64,000 bases of DNA from Protonemura montana. Taxonomy: Eukaryota; Arthropoda; Insecta; Plecoptera; Nemouridae. Location: the NCBI GenBank assembly GCA_947568835.1, contig OX387604.1:15839076-15903075 (forward strand). The letters are read 5' to 3'. Within the stretch, counting starts at the first letter, position 1. Each line of letters starts with the position of its first letter. The notes under the pieces were generated by a model that was not told the origin of the DNA, did no database searches, and saw only the letters and a list, made by a program, of their open reading frames with translations. Shown piece after piece: positions 13,557 through 25,200 of this stretch. The position numbers and the translations under genes are program-made.

Positions 13557-13992
13557 CGAACGGTTTGACATGTTGGAAACACCGGTTCTCGTTAGATCAC
13601 CGAAGTTAAGCAACACTGCGCTGAGTCAGGTATTGAATAGGTAACCATCATACACATGCCCAGTTCTGTACGGGAGAGAGGTTGGAGGGAAGAAAGTTAG
13701 TACAACAACTTCATTCGCCTTGCTTATTAACCTCTTGATAGCATGGATTTGTGGAGGAATCCTGATGTTCGCGTTCTACCGTCTTTCGGAAGGGACGTTA
13801 AGCCGGTGGTCCCCTTGGTGCTCTTACACAGGAGTTTGCTACGTGCCAGCAGCGAGTTTCCCCTCCTACTTTCTAGGGTAGGTTAGGTTCATCATCATCC
13901 TCATCATTATCCACTCATTCACCGACGCCATTAGACCAGTTCTGCATGGCCAGATGTCAAAACAGTACGTCGTTAAACACCACAAATCAATC
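13557..13992 (+). mobile_element. Full-length 5S rRNA-derived SINE (SINE3-like)
   Basis: The first 110 or so bases resemble 5S rRNA. They include the ACCGGTTCTCGTTAGATCAC block, the CGAAGTTAAGCAAC internal-control-region motif and a degenerate GGTATTGAATAGGTAACC segment where 5S has its GGATGGGTGACC region. A body of about 300 bp follows: a GTGGAGGAATCCTG block, a GGGACGTTAAGCCGGTGGTC block, a TAGGTTAGGTT step, a (CAT)n stretch and the CCACTCATTCACCGA block. It ends in CGTTAAACACCACAAATCAATCAAT. It is flanked by near-identical 15-base repeats, AATACAATGAAGCAC at 13542-13556 and AATACACTGAAGCAC at 13993-14007 (14/15 match), read as a target-site duplication. It has no coding capacity and would depend on a partner LINE. 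Five other copies or fragments with shared body or tail, plus one head-only fragment, lie in this window. Confidence 0.85.
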
Positions 13993-14007
13993 AATACACT
14001 GAAGCAC

Positions 14008-17000
14008 TCAAAATTTGGAATTCCGTTCCACATGACACCATGTACAATCGACATTTGAGTACAGACATATGTGTGAAAAAGGGCGCAGAAAGGGCGCGAA
14101 ATGACGCTCAAAAAGGGAGAGAATGCATCAAGGTGAAAGTAGCTGAGAGCTGTGGACGACACTGGGTCTGATGGCCGGCAGTGACAGCTGCAGATGCAAA
14201 CGACACTTATGACAGAGTACATGACGTCTAGCGCCGAGCAAAATAATTGAGGACATAAACTCTTGATATCAAGGTTGATTCAACATCCAGATAGGTATAT
14301 TATAAGATACTAGATAGGCACTAGTAAATAAAAACAATAATTTTAATACTGTATATCGGAAATGACCATGAGAAAACCACTGCTGTATTATATACTCTGG
14401 TCCAGATTCACTTTCATATATAGGAGATACAAGACCAGCATTGTATGCTTTACCTTTGGCTACTTCTGGTATTTGGTGAATTAGCATTTTGATATCGTCT
14501 TGTGGATTAAGTAGGTTATAAATATTGATCAAAAGTGCGCCTGGACGAGTTTTTCACGCGGTTTCTGGTCAGATAACAGCTGACACTTTCTTGAGGAATG
14601 TCACCGACAAAATACGAAGGCGAAGACGTAGAGAATGATAGCTGTCGCGATGACGCAATTTCTTGACCACAACTTGGATTCGTTACCTGGAAGGTCGTGG
14701 GCAAACGAACTTCTTCCGGCCGATGAAAAGCAGACCGGAAGTCTGGGTTCGTTCACAATTTTCTTATGCCCATACAAAATCGTTATTCTTCAAGTTCAAA
14801 AGCGTGCATAGCTAATTTTAAGACATTCCATGATTATTGGAGACATACCTGGAGAAAAAGATTGATTTCAAGCACTATTCTTTACGAATACTCAGAGACA
14901 TGCACAAAATATCTACGAATTTAAGAAAAAAGTTCCTTTTTTTTTTGTGGTTAATTGTACCAAAGATGCGAGACCAGTTCCCTATCTGTGTCAATACACG
15001 TTAGCCCTATCTTTGCCAGTTACTTAGCTCCAACTATTCCGGGTTCGGTTCTGACTGGGCTTACAACTCACAGATTTACCATACCACCTTCAGTGCTCCA
15101 GAGTTTTCAAGCTGTTTTCCTCAGAGATAGATAATAAATGCAATACAAGAAATAAATAAACACTCATACCGCAAGAATTATAAAGCAACAATGATAATAA
15201 TTACTAGCATTCGATGATAATATGGTTTGCCATGCTCCGGTATATCAAGGTGGGTGTATGGCACGCACAATTGAGTAATTATTTTCCATCCAGTACACAC
15301 GATAATTGCCAGGTATGTTTAGCCATAATGCTCAAGTACATGTTCCTTATACAAAAACACAAAATAAACGTTGTTGAATTTAAAAACTACATAAAGTACG
15401 GTGACATTTCACATGGTCTTAATTTCAATTGCTGTTACGTCACCCACGCATGTGAGCTATATATATAAGAAGCTAAATCGCAATTTTGGGACACTTTTGT
15501 GGCTTCGAAGTTAAATCCAGTCGTTGGTAAAATTATCTGCTAAAGTTGAACTTGAAAATTGCAACCCGTATTATTTGCAGTTCAACTGGTCAGTTTATTA
15601 ATTAACAATCACCTTAATTGGAATCATGCGATGTGATTTGCTGTTTCAATGGAGATAACAGCGTAATTGGTACCGTTAATTAACTAACAAGTCATTAAAA
15701 AAAAGTTACTTTTAACTGAATGTTATGCTAAAAAGACACATTAGGATGAGAATAGATCAGTAGTAGCATTGGAAAGTTAGTTATGTTTTGGGATTTGCAA
15801 GCATGCTCACTTGATTAGATCGCTTTTCGAAACGGTTATTAATTATAAACGTGGACCAAATTCGAGAAGCGCACTTATTTTGTTTGAGATTTTAACGTTC
15901 ATCTACATTATTTTCACGTTAAGATCATCTGGTTGAAAATTTCCGACTTAACAAATGCATTTATGGTTTAATGTTGCAAAACAGTTGTGTGGTCGCCCAT
16001 TTTAACTGCTGGTTTCAACAGTGACAAAACTATGTACTATATGCCCAGCTTTTTTTAATAGTGTTAAGATAACATGGTCGACCACAGCCTTCGTATTGAA
16101 GTTGTTCCGCATAGTTCTTATGGGCTAATGTTTCAAGAAGGCTATGGATCATGTTGTCTTTCCGTTTTTTTTAAGATATGGTGTGTATTTACACTAGCTT
16201 TGAATGTAGCAGTGTATTTGAATGTATATGGATAAACATTGAAAAGTTCCAGGTAATAATATTATATTGAGCGTGGGCATTGAAATTATCAACAGATACC
16301 AACACTGCATTTTCAATCTTTTAGAAAGGTCACACGTTGAGTGCGTTTCCTAGTTTTGCAATTATGACGAAATATCCCCCCCCCCCTGCCACGTTCCCAC
16401 CCACGATCGTAATTCGTAGCGATGAGGTCATGAAGTCCCTTTGCAACGCCGGGGTCACTAGGTAAGGTTAGTACATGCACTCAAAGAAATTGAGTAAATG
16501 AGATTTCAAAAATGTTAAAAAAATCATAACAAGAGCTGGATGTGGGGTTTGAATGGGAAAGTTATGCGGACTGGAATTTCTTTGTGCTCAAGGAGAAGTT
16601 CGTTATTTAAAAATTAAGAAAACATAATATCTCACCTTGAGAAGAGACTAGAGTAATTATTTATTGGCAACGTCAACGAAAGTGAATATCTCGTGGATTC
16701 CGCCTTGTTTTTGTGCATTTTTTAGTAATGAAGCCACGAATATTTCGTTCATTATTTCGAATTATCTTTAATAATATTTACCACACGAAAAGCATGTAAC
16801 GGAAAAATAAGTATTTTTTTTTAAATGTATTATATAACCACTGAAAAATGCTTTGAATTCAGGGTGGGAAATGATTCTCAAGAAATCGAAGTGAAAAAAG
16901 GATACATCAATGCCAGCTGGAGCGTGAAAAGACCTGCCTTGAGCTTACTAACGACCATCGAATGGTCACTTCCAAGAATGTCCGAGAAAATATATCTAAT

Positions 17001-18367
17001 TGGCAATTAGATCGTAAAGACATACATTCTCTCATTTTTCTTCACAGCCGGCTAGTGATCTAGTGGATATTTTGGTGTACCGCTTAAAGACATTTGTACT
17101 TTTTCAGTTGATTTGTCGGCGACATTCGTACATGATGCTGTGGTGTTAGATCACTGGTTTTACACGGGGCACAACATTACACAGATTGACTGGCATATGC
17201 TCGATGACATCTCTCTAAATTGATTGATTTATTAGCGAAGCTGACATCTTTGCGAGATTTCACGAGATTGAAACTCATTAGTTGGTGAAAATGCTTTAAA
17301 AAGCATGCCGTTTGAAATCTAAAAATCATGCTTCGGAATCTAGTCACAATAACGTGAACTTATTTCTATATTCTTCAACTTCGATTTGTTCTTGGAACTA
17401 TGGTTACTATCACGTTTAGATGTTATTTATTAGAATACAATCAGGCTGTAAAAAAGTGTTGCTTTGGTGACCTTTACACAGGTATGGTTTTAAATTCTTG
17501 AACTGAACATAGTCCATAAATAATAAATTAAATTAATAACTGACAACTACAACAAAAAGCTTAAATAATCATTTTAATACCTGTTTAGACAGTTGAGTTT
17601 TGAGCTCATGAAAATCTATTGAAAAGCGACCCACATGTAGTGGTCACCTATGCGCGCTTTAAATTTTAGGTAGCTCTTTATTAATTTTAAAAATTTGGTC
17701 AGAAACAAACCAAGTTCTAAAAATTTGTCTTACCTCACAGGGGTTAAGTTAAGTTATCTTTTCAAGTCAAGACCTTCATCGAAAAACCGTTCTTTGAAAT
17801 TTTGAGCATGTTATTGCATAATTTTTTATGACAAAAACAGGATTCTGTCTACTTACGGTCATCAGAAGAGAACGAAATCATGTATTCACATTACATCCAA
17901 TTCTCGTTAATCTAATTTCTATCTCGTTGAAACTTCAGGGTACCAGGAACAAAATTCACTCAGACTGAATTTAACGATCACAAGTTCTTGGGCCAGCGAT
18001 GACGGTGAATTATTGAACGTCAGCTGATCACCCAATCACATGATCACGTTGACACACTATCATCCAGCCAATAATGATGAGAATCATGCCATTATCGAAT
18101 TCATCTCAAGGAAAGCGATCCTCTGTAAGAAAATCTATGTAAAACGAATCTAGCATGAATACCTGTATTTCAGCGTATACTGATACCTAAGGTGATACCT
18201 CCTGCGTTACGTGGCACACAGTAATGAAGCGACCATTCGAGTCGAGTTCATATTTCGTAGACTTTGTATTATCAGATATCAGTTCTATTCGCTCTAGTTT
18301 CGCCAAGACTCTTGGCATGAGTAGAAAAGATTCTTATGTGAAAGATTTCGGGTTTTAAAAACCAGGC
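14008..18367. other. Non-coding stretch with C-homopolymer
   Basis: AT-rich, with no supported gene. A C11 run lies at 16376-16386, followed by a moderately GC-rich patch to about 16450. Short open frames here have no recognisable domain. Confidence 0.55.
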
Positions 18368-18476
18368 TGTTGTGGTATCGCTCGTGGATACACCGGTTTC
18401 AGATGGATTACCGAAATTAAGCAATAATGCGTCATACTCTGAGTCAATCTGAAAGTTTTAGGGTAGCTTGTGTCAC
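18368..18476 (+). pseudogene. Isolated 5S rRNA-like fragment (5S pseudogene or solo SINE head)
   Basis: An ACACCGGTTTCAGATGGATT block is followed by ACCGAAATTAAGCAATAATGC and, further on, a GGGTAGCTTGTGTCACC segment. Order and spacing match the 5S-like head of the SINE at 13557. No SINE body or tail follows, so this is either a SINE cut right after its head or an independent 5S pseudogene. The internal promoter core (GAAATTAAGCAA) is partly kept. It lies about 0.8 kb upstream of the KLF coding exon on the same strand. Confidence 0.6.
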
Positions 18477-18639
18477 CAAGATTTGATGCATCTATCATTT
18501 ATTGAAAGGGCACTAACAGAAACGAGGTAATTAAGCAAGACATAACAAAAAGATATCTAAAAAATAAAAATGTTTAGTAGATGACAGCATAACTAACAGC
18601 GACGGGTTCAATTTTACAAAACGGTGGCAGCAAATCGTG

Positions 18640-19282
18640 AAACGTTTTATCTTGGAACACCAGTAAAATCGCGGTTTAGCACATGGTCTATCTTGCCGAT
18701 CGACCGCGGGCCTTATAGCTGTCATTCATCTCGGCTCCGTGAGACGAAAGATCCAATCTGATGAAACTGAGTCAAGCCGAGCTATCCGAACCACCTCAGC
18801 TAGCGAAACAACAAGCTGGTCTAAAGTGCTTGTTAGTAACAGGCCAATCAAGATGCACTAATGAGCGCAGGATCGCAGACAACGTGCTATGCAAACATGT
18901 TCGCCAGCCAGCTTTCTGGCGATCAGTCAGCCACATAATCTCTTACTTGATTGTCCTGACCACCTTCCCATTTTCTTACGTCCCTCAAAGCCGAACCGTC
19001 GAGACGTTCGATAAGAATTGCATAACTTGTGTGTTTCATTTTTCATCTAACATTTCACTATTTGCAACACTAAAACCGAGAAAAAGAAACTATACTATCT
19101 CTGGGATTTCAAGGTCAGCGAACACGTGCTTACCATAAGTGTCGATTCTCTCTCTATACGAACGAGAACTCGGGATAAAATGTCACCTGGACAGTCACTG
19201 TATTAAAGGAGACCCGAAGTACGACGTTTTTCGTCTATTTTATGGTCGTTCATCAATTAACCAATTGTCGTTATGCTTGCAG
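18640..19282 (+). promoter_or_regulatory. Upstream flank of the KLF exon: 5' leader, promoter or intron end
   Basis: This is more GC-rich than the surrounding DNA. It contains an open frame at 18761-19138 that ends in TAA at 19136-19138, in the same phase as the KLF frame, but its translation shows no similarity to KLF N-termini. The last bases before the KLF ATG read TTATGCTTGCAG, which fits a splice acceptor. If it is used, most of this stretch is intron. If not, it is 5' untranslated leader. No clear TATA box was found; CCTTATAG near 18711 is weak. Confidence 0.3.
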
Positions 19283-20374
19283 ATGTGGCAGGACATCGAG
19301 AGTATCCTGCTGGGTCAACCGACGCCTCCTCAAGCGTCGCCCGTTAGCTTGACAGGCACCTGGACGCTTGTGGTGCCATCGTCGCCGCTGAGTCAAGCCG
19401 TGGTCGAGAGCGTCCCCACGCCGTCACCGCCGCAGGCACTGCCCGCCGCCTTTACGGAGCAGTCCGGTGGGCAAGAACAACTGCCCTACCAAGGCGAAGA
19501 ATTCTGCGATTTGGACATGCTCATCAACTACGCCGCTGAGCAACACAGCTTCTACACCCCTCCACCTGCGCCACACTTGCCGGCACAGACGGGACCCCCA
19601 AAAAGCGAAGGGTATCGGGTAGGTCAGGGAGAAACGGCACACAATATGGACTATACCACAGGGCCGTTTCGAGAGCACGAGGTTCTTAGGGTAGGGGAAG
19701 TGCCGCAAGGATATCAACAACCAGTGACGAGCAGTGTTGGTACTGGAGTGACGACGCCAACTTACACGGGGCTCATGCCACCCGTAACCTCCAACCACCA
19801 GCAAGTAGCGTATAACCACGGTCAGATGTCCCCACCAGCCAGTCCAGAGAACCAGGACTACATGAACGGGCTAGACCCTAGTAGAATGAGCATCCATCAG
19901 ACACATCAGCCGACAAAAAGAGTTTCTGCACCCTCATTGCCCTTGATCAAGATTATGACACCACCTTCGTCTCCAAATCTGGCTGAGTTACTCTCACAAC
20001 CGCAGACCATAACCCAACAACATCCTGCCTTTGCCAGTGGAACCCAAGCAGTTGAACCTCCCCAAAAGAGTAAACGAGGTCGAAGGAGTTGTGGTCGTAA
20101 GAAATTAACAACCCACACTTGTTCTCATCCGAGTTGCGGGAAGACTTACACCAAGTCGTCGCACCTGAAGGCACATCTTCGAACGCATACGGGGGAAAAG
20201 CCGTACCAGTGCAGCTGGAAGGGGTGTGGGTGGAAGTTTGCGCGCTCTGACGAACTGACACGGCATTACCGTAAGCACACGGGCGACCGACCGTTCCAGT
20301 GCCGACTCTGCGAGAGGGCCTTCTCGCGATCAGACCACCTCTCCCTGCATATGAAACGGCACGTTAGTGTGTGA
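19283..20374 (+). CDS. Krüppel-like factor, KLF1/2/4 subfamily (three C2H2 zinc fingers)
   Basis: Nuclear DNA-binding transcription factor; the family binds GC-rich CACCC/GGGTG elements. From the ATG at 19283 it gives 363 residues, ending TGA at 20372-20374. An acidic stretch [10 protein letters not shown] (72-81) resembles the acidic activation segment of vertebrate KLF4. Residues 90-260 are rich in Pro, Ser, Gln and Thr. MTPPSSP (225-231) followed by a basic KSKRGRRS-type nuclear localisation signal (262-274) mirrors KLF2 and KLF4. Finger 1 uses C280, C285, H298, H302; finger 2 C310, C315, H328, H332; finger 3 C340, C343, H356, H360, joined by TGEKPY and TGDRPF linkers. Contact positions in fingers 2 and 3 (R321/E324/R327 and R349/H352/L355) are the KLF set. 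[21 protein letters not shown] favours KLF1/2/4 over KLF5/6/7. The frame opens upstream to 19139, but only with a GTG and no homology. CAG before the ATG suggests a splice acceptor, so the true N-terminus may lie in an unseen exon. Confidence 0.92.
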   Translation: MWQDIESILLGQPTPPQASPVSLTGTWTLVVPSSPLSQAVVESVPTPSPPQALPAAFTEQSGGQEQLPYQGEEFCDLDMLINYAAEQHSFYTPPPAPHLPAQTGPPKSEGYRVGQGETAHNMDYTTGPFREHEVLRVGEVPQGYQQPVTSSVGTGVTTPTYTGLMPPVTSNHQQVAYNHGQMSPPASPENQDYMNGLDPSRMSIHQTHQPTKRVSAPSLPLIKIMTPPSSPNLAELLSQPQTITQQHPAFASGTQAVEPPQKSKRGRRSCGRKKLTTHTCSHPSCGKTYTKSSHLKAHLRTHTGEKPYQCSWKGCGWKFARSDELTRHYRKHTGDRPFQCRLCERAFSRSDHLSLHMKRHVSV

Positions 20375-22200
20375 GACTGATACAGTTTCCGAGGCTTGAA
20401 GTTGGAATGATGGACAGAGTGTTTAAAATGAGTCTGTTGACCACAGGACTTTTTATGTTACCATCGCCACTGGTCTACAGTGGTGAACCAAGTGAGAATG
20501 TGATGAGAGAGCCGGCGAAGCTCTACAACGCGTGCGAGGAAGAGAGCTGTTTGTGTAAATAGGAAACATGTTACCATAATGCTCGTGTAACCTGGGGTGT
20601 TGACCTTGCACCCTTGCTGTGCCGAGCAATGAGTCACACAGAGTCTGCCGTCAACGAGCGCACTCATCAATGCCATACCGTAGCGTGCATGCTACCGACA
20701 CATTCTCGACATTTGATATTGTGTTTCAGTGTTTTCTATGCCTACTTCTATCGCAAAGAATATTCTCCTATCTCGTATAAAATTAGCATTCTAGATTTAC
20801 GTCACTATTCAATAATAAAAATAAGAAAAAATAAAAATAAGAATAATTGTAATAATGGTAATATTAATAATATATTCGTGTGCGTCTATCAAACGTCTAT
20901 CATAAAATGCTGTTGTTGTTTTGTGAGAAAAAAGGCGAAAAGTAATTTCATGTTGGAAGTATTAAGATAATTATTGTCTACTCTAGTTGGTACAATTATC
21001 ATATAAAAACGATAGCTGATCCACAATTTGCGTACTTCATACTAATTATTACTTCTAGTATTTTTCCAAGCTCGCAATAAATGTCACTGGCAAGACAATA
21101 TTTCACCAAAACATTAAGACAGAAATGTTGAAAATTTGTGAGGGAATTGATGTTTTGTGTACACAGTTCAGTTGACATGGCTTTCCCCCGATAGAATTTT
21201 ATTCGGAAGCGGTTTGAATTTGAAGCAATTGATGTATTGAATTTGCTGGAGATAATTAAGAGATTAAGAAGGTATCAGAATATCATATAATTCACAATAG
21301 CGGCGTCGAAATTGCTTGAAGAACAGTAAAAATTATTCGACTTGTTTTGATCTATAACAGACTTAAATATCGGCTTCTAAGTCAATGAACCAAATAATGT
21401 ATTTAATTAAAAATAAAAAGCCAAATTGTCATTTGGAAAATGTAAAAAAAAGGATTGTTTGAAAATATATTAAAAAGTGTACATAGTACCTACAAGTAAA
21501 TCCAATCTAGTCATTACACATTATTTTCACAATGTTACATTACATTATTCTGTTCTTGTTTGAAAGTTGTCAATTGTAGGCTGTAACCAATTCCTTGTTG
21601 CAAGTTGAAAATTCAGTTGCAATGTGAATTAACGCGTTGAGGCTAGGTCCCTATGGGCAGTTGTACGGATCTTGTGAAGTGTAATGTGACTGGTACAGGC
21701 AACCAATAATGGTTCAATTAAAGGTGATTACCATGCCAATGTACCTGCCCTAAGGTATAACCAGCCTCTGCCTCAGCCAAGAGCCAGCCAGGGCAGTTAG
21801 GGCAGCCAGGGGCCCCAACAGTTGACAGGACAGAGTGGGTAAGCTGCCATATCTCCCCCCCCCCCTTACCCCTGCCACCCACTCACCAACTCGTAAAGCT
21901 CCTGTCCGATTTTTTACTACGCAAATTTTGCACACCCCTTTTGTGCCAACACGTTGCTATAATTGATTGAGCGAAAATTTGGGCAATAGGCCATTAATCT
22001 GAAGCCATGGACGAAAACTCGTCGATCGAGATGCTGTTTTGCATGTTTTTTTTTGTTTTTTTCAAAACGCCTGATCTCTGTCGTTATATTAATCTGTCAA
22101 AGAATAAAAAGTTGTACCAAGGTTTGTTTGGTTTCGACTTGTGCAGTGTGGTACCAACATAGAAATAATCTCATGTGTAGGACCATACATAAAATATTTC
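20375..22200 (+). other. Probable 3' UTR and downstream flank of the KLF gene
   Basis: After the stop codon the sequence becomes strongly AT-rich. Candidate poly(A) signals AATAAA occur at 20814-20819, 21076-21081 and 22103-22108. The last is followed by a GT-rich stretch (GGTTTGTTTGG and GTGCAGTGTGG), the usual downstream element, so it has the best context, implying a 3' UTR of about 1.7 kb. The first would give about 0.45 kb. ATTTA pentamers are present, as in many short-lived transcription-factor mRNAs, but they are expected by chance in such AT-rich DNA. Short open frames here (for example 20371-20562 and 20614-20970) have no recognised domain. A C11 run lies at 21855-21865. Confidence 0.45.
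22103..22108 (+). terminator. Candidate polyadenylation signal AATAAA for the KLF transcript
   Basis: This canonical hexamer is followed within about 20-50 bases by GT-rich sequence. It is chosen over earlier AATAAA hexamers at 20814 and 21076 on downstream context only. No transcript evidence is available. Confidence 0.3.
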
Positions 22201-25200
22201 ATTAAGACGTTTGGTTATTATTAAGAAGCACTCTTCTTACCAGAGCCAACAAAATAGATTTTGCGCCCATATAAAACCACTGTACAGAATTATGATGGTA
22301 AAATAAAATATCGTGTTATAATTAAAATAAAAAAATGTTATATTATCCTTTACAAATTAAAATCCATATCCCTAATTAGTTTTTTGCTTATACTAATATA
22401 TATATATTATTTCCAAGCTGCAGTTAATGTTATCTTGCATAATAACTATCCCTATATCATTAGATATTTATACAATTTTCTAGCTAGTACCCGCTAGTAC
22501 CAAGCATCTTTTGAAATCTATAAATAATCTTATAATCTACTGCAGCAAACGTATCGAACCTGTGGCCATAATGGAGCTAGTGGAGATAATTGCGAACCCA
22601 GCCAAAGGTAAAGTAAGCTAGTTTCGTATTTTATCTTGTACCTATCTCATATGTAGGCAACAGGCATGCTCGACGCGTATTGCAATTGCGGCAAACAGCA
22701 ACTACCAACCGTTCTTGTCTCTGTCTGTTTCTCGGTCTCTACAACCATCGTCTATCGCCTCTCGTACTCTCGAATCGCGAGTTGTCTGACGGTGCTTCGG
22801 AAAGTGGATCAGTCGTGATCGGCTTATACTTTCTCCTTGGCCGCATGGTGTTAGCAACCACCGAGCAGCCCTGTTCACATTTTACAGATTCTTTGCTGAC
22901 GGCATCGACATCGTTCAATGCCGTCACCGCTGTCACCACTTATCATACAGTTTCTGTATGACTTACCGATAGGCTTGTTTTGATATTATATCATGTAGGT
23001 ACTCCAGCTTCAATTTCTCTGTAATGAGTATGCAGCGCGTCGTGGTCAGCTTTACCAAAATACCAATATATTTTTTTTTGTGTCTTTAGTGACATTGACA
23101 ATGGGAGATCGTTCATTGTCTACTTTTGATTTTTAAAACTGTTCCTATTTGTCCAAGCTTCTAAAAAGTGGGTGGATGCGGAGTTAAAGTTATTTAATTG
23201 CTCAAATACGAAATGAAACTACTATAAATGAATATACTGTGACTTTATTTGGCGAGTTGTTTATTTTTATTTCCTTGATGTCGCGATGAAAGCTGACGGT
23301 CAATTTCTTAGACATGAATGAACCTTGGTAGCCTAAAGTCAGATATCTTACTTCCTATGATATGCCAACAGCTGATCAATCCACTGAGAAAATAAGTTCA
23401 TAAGTGCTCATAAGTTCTATCGATTTCATGTAGGTGTATCAATAAATGAAAAATTATTTAAATAAACCAGCCAGTAAAATGACAGAATTATCTCCTGATA
23501 TGCAATTATGAATTAACACAGCATTATCCCTGCATTTATAATAATGATAGCAATTATTATGTAAGTTATCTATATATGTATACCCATGAGACTTGCTTCA
23601 AACGTTGGTGCAGAACACTAGATCGATAGACAGTTTACTTACATCTTGATGCAGTTCAGAACTTCAGTAATATGAAGGGGTTTCTATAATTAGGCCCCTT
23701 GCAAACAGGATTGTCATATAGATGATAATAATTGATAAGAAAATGAGAATAACTTGTATACCTGTCAATTATAGATGCACGTAAGAAAGATCCATTTCAC
23801 ATGATTATACTATAAAAAACTTGATGTTTCTTTTCTTGGCGTTGAATGCAATGGCTTTTAATATTCAGACTAAAGATATCTATTAAAATTTCTGTTCATG
23901 TTGATGAAACCAAATTTATAGCATCCAGAACACAAAGTCTAATCATTTTTTTTTACTTTCATGAAAATGTAAAACACATCTTCATGCTTCCTCCTTTTAC
24001 CTGTGACAAAATCTCTGCCTCTACCGTACTTAAATCCCGAGTCCTGTTTGACACATATACGTATACTTACTTCCCGTGAAGAGCGTACCTGAAAGAAACT
24101 AGGCATATAATTACCTTGTGATTTTAAGCTCCACGTCCTTATATCTGCATATCGTAAAACCATTTTTAAACTACATACGAAAGAAAGATATCAATTCGGA
24201 TTTTATTTAAAAATGCCTCGTTTTAATAATGTTTGAAACCACCAACAAGGTTTTAATCATTTCGCCAAGAAAACTTAGGAGACAAATTTAAGTGTAGTTC
24301 AGGGTAAATGTTGAGATGTGGTATAGTGTGTGACTTGACACCACTGCGTTGCTGTTTGATCAGTTGATCGAATTCTACACGATTGGATTGGAATTGTAGT
24401 GCAGACTTCAGAAGTGATGTCTCACCGAAGTCTTATTATCATCATCACTTCAGCACATGCAGACATTTCTTAGGCTTGCCATTGTTATACACTGGAGTAA
24501 TCATTATAGATAAATAGTAGTTTGAATGACTATTCGTTTTAATCATTCTCTCCAGCCTCTATTATTCAGAAAGAAACAAGAACAAATATAACATTGTTAC
24601 TTGTATTTAAAATATTTATCATGTATTTCGATGGGAAGATTAATAGTTAATGAATGATTGCAGAAAATTTGTTAAACCACCCAAAGAGATTGGTAGTTTT
24701 TATACCTAAATACATAGCTTGGTTGAAATAGCAATTGAAAATAGCTTGCATGGGAATTTTAATGCACAGGGGTAATGCGTGTGCGTAGATGCATGGAAAA
24801 CTCAAGGTCGGGAAATGCCCTTCAGTAAGTATGGACACAGTGAAGGGAGTGAAAATATCCACATCATATTTTTTTGTGACGCAAAATTGATATCCTCTCG
24901 CTTGATTGATCAAACGTAAACTCACTACCAAAAGCAATCTTTTATTTAACATCCAATCAATACCATCTCACTATTTGGCATCTATTTTTTTATTCAGATT
25001 GTCCAAAACCCGTTCCAGGTGCCACCAAACACATAGACCTACTCTTCTATATATTAAATGATAATAATATGAAATTAAAACCGTCGGAAGGTCATTAAAA
25101 TTATTTTAGTGTGACTTAGCTTGATAAAATTGGTTTATAATAATAGTTGGACGAAAAGATAATTGCTTGCTTCTTGGCAAACGAAACAGAAGTCATTTTG

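Noticed and set aside
18761-19138. 125-codon open frame in phase with and directly upstream of the KLF frame
   Set aside because: It ends in its own TAA, has no KLF-like or other domain, and its codon use does not look coding. More likely leader or intron.
19139-19282. N-terminal extension of the KLF protein from a GTG start
   Set aside because: GTG initiation is not expected in an animal gene, and the 48 extra residues show no KLF similarity. The CAG|ATG boundary suggests a splice site instead.
19424-20261. Minus-strand open frames of 70-131 codons inside the KLF exon
   Set aside because: They are antisense shadows of a GC-rich coding exon with no domain of their own.
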